Source of the DNA: Flavobacteriales bacterium
GTDB taxonomy: Bacteria > Bacteroidota > Bacteroidia > Flavobacteriales > TMED113
Assembly (NCBI GenBank): GCA_002714185.1
Contig: PAWM01000012.1
Span: 1 to 35,125 of the forward strand
Direction of reading: 5' to 3'
Length of the DNA: 35,125 nucleotides
The stretch's first letter is position 1. Every line of letters begins with the position of its first letter. The notes under the pieces were generated by a model that ran no database searches, had not been told where the DNA came from, and worked only from the letters and a program-made list of their open reading frames with translations. A program made the translations under genes and the position numbers. Below are positions 33,907 through 35,125 of this stretch, one piece after another.

Positions 33907-35125
33907 TTATTGGATTTTATACTTAACCTGACCTCCCTCAATATATATACCTTCTCGCCTATTTATTTCTTGTCCAAGAAGATTATAAATTTTTCCATCA
34001 AATTTGGATTTATCGAGCAATTCTTCCATTGCTGCACCACAAGGCATTCCTGTAGAACAATCTAAATACTCTGTTATAATAATCTCCACTTCAACAGTAT
34101 CAATAAGTACAATAGTATCTAATACTGGAACAAAAACTGTGTCTGAGAAACATAGACATGAATAATCACAAGACCCATCATCTTCCGTTGCTAATAAATC
34201 ATAATTACATGCATCTGGATTAGTACAGCCTTCAATAACAATATAATCACAAGACCCATTTTCATCTGTTGCATTAGGATTATAATTTATAGCACTAGGG
34301 TTGGTACAGCCAGGTATTTCTAATTCATCACAAACATTATCATTATCAGCATCAACTAAACAGTTATTATCACAATCATAATATAGTTCTGGAGCTGGCT
34401 CATCACAGCCACAACCTAAATTATTATTGTAACAAGAACCATCGTCAGTATTTGCACTAGAATTATAATTACATGCATATGTATCCATACATCCTTCTAC
34501 TACAAGGAAACAAGATTCATCATCTATAGTAGCATCTGGATTATAATTAATAGCACTAGGATTAGTGCAGCCATATATTTCGCAATCATTTAATTCATCA
34601 ATACAATCATCTACTATGTCACAAACTTCATCACCATCTAAATCCAAACATGTTCCATCACAATTATACCATTGTATTTGATATGTACAAGTACCATCAT
34701 TTATTGTAGCATTCGCTTCATAATTACATGCAGTAGTATCGGTACAACCTGCACAAGATGTATACTCACATTCTGCTGAAATTGTTGCAACAGGATTAAA
34801 GTTACATGCATCCTCGTCCATACATCCTATACAAGAGTAGTCACAAGTACCATCATTAACCGTTATTTCCTCACCACCATAGTTACAAGCTGAAGAATCT
34901 GAACAACCATAACATCCTTCAAAAACTAAACATTCAGTTGGAATAGTTGCATCTGGATCATAATCACAAGCATTTGGATTCATACAACCTCCGCAAGATG
35001 TATATTCACAAGAACCATCGTCAATATATGCAACAGGATTAAAGTTACATGCAAATTCTTGCATACAACCCCAACACGAGTAATCACACACCGTCCAAAA
35101 TTCAGATTCCTGAGGAGACATATCC
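33907..35125 (-). CDS. Cys-repeat secreted protein, 3' part (runs off the window)
   Basis: The frame is open from the window edge to the stop at 33907. An ATG at 35121 exists, but the frame continues upstream (GAT codon before it), and no signal peptide follows it, so it is almost certainly internal. At least 404 residues are visible. Nine Cys repeats of the form GC-x4-ACN(Y/F)NPxAT-x-DDGSC fill most of it, with two short calcium-type linkers (LDGDEVCDIVDDC and VDADNDNVCDELE). A non-repetitive stretch rich in Val/Asp/Thr (about 335-370) precedes the C-terminus KIYNLLGQEINRREGIYIEGG, which resembles a shortened T9SS sorting domain. It converges on the tRNA and GGT gene. Function is unknown; it is likely a surface-displayed or secreted protein. 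Confidence 0.85.
   Translation of the reverse strand, partial: DMSPQESEFWTVCDYSCWGCMQEFACNFNPVAYIDDGSCEYTSCGGCMNPNACDYDPDATIPTECLVFEGCYGCSDSSACNYGGEEITVNDGTCDYSCIGCMDEDACNFNPVATISAECEYTSCAGCTDTTACNYEANATINDGTCTYQIQWYNCDGTCLDLDGDEVCDIVDDCIDELNDCEIYGCTNPSAINYNPDATIDDESCFLVVEGCMDTYACNYNSSANTDDGSCYNNNLGCGCDEPAPELYYDCDNNCLVDADNDNVCDELEIPGCTNPSAINYNPNATDENGSCDYIVIEGCTNPDACNYDLLATEDDGSCDYSCLCFSDTVFVPVLDTIVLIDTVEVEIIITEYLDCSTGMPCGAAMEELLDKSKFDGKIYNLLGQEINRREGIYIEGGQVKYKIQ

Overview
The window looks like a compact, very AT-rich chromosome fragment of a Bacteroidota bacterium, most likely an uncultivated marine member of the Flavobacteriales. The evidence is the Bacteroidota-type division/cell-wall (dcw) gene order, the gldB/gldC gliding genes, a C-terminal type IX secretion (T9SS) sorting domain, SprB-like repeats, an adrenodoxin-type ferredoxin, and the near absence of Shine-Dalgarno sequences. 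Convergent genes share their stop regions, and neighbours are separated by only a few bases or overlap.

Region 1 (1-13686, all minus strand) is an intact dcw cluster. In transcription order it runs mraZ, rsmH (mraW), a small FtsL-like gene, ftsI (PBP with a PASTA tail), murE, mraY, murD, ftsW, murG, murC, ftsQ, ftsA, and then the start of an acidic, repeat-containing reading frame in the place where ftsZ is expected. MurE carries DNPR, which points to meso-diaminopimelate peptidoglycan. Upstream of mraZ are three perfectly spaced 10-bp repeats that fit a MraZ operator.

Region 2 (13687-17976) runs mainly on the plus strand: an alpha/beta hydrolase, engB, a small outer-membrane beta-barrel protein and nadE. 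gldB and gldC lie between them on the minus strand. This neighbourhood is common in Flavobacteriia.

Region 3 (17973-22756) holds a minus-strand run arsC, trmB, mrp (apbC), nfu, a thioredoxin-reductase-like ferredoxin-NADP reductase and a 2Fe-2S ferredoxin. This looks like an iron-sulfur/electron-transfer cassette. A divergent LuxE/PaaK-like adenylating enzyme follows on the plus strand.

Region 4 (22745-35125) is a cell-surface island. It contains a secreted lamin-tail-domain protein, a DUF4399 lipoprotein, an orphan PhoR-like sensor kinase, a 2090-residue secreted multidomain protein, a lipoprotein gamma-glutamyltransferase directly behind it, a tRNA-Arg(CCT), and the 3' part of another Cys-repeat protein that runs off the window. 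All three secreted proteins share a short Cys-rich repeat of the form GC-x4-ACN(Y/F). Two of them also share a roughly 130-residue module that I cannot assign to a named family. No CRISPR array, insertion sequence, prophage or rRNA is visible. There is no gene-free stretch longer than 300 bases.
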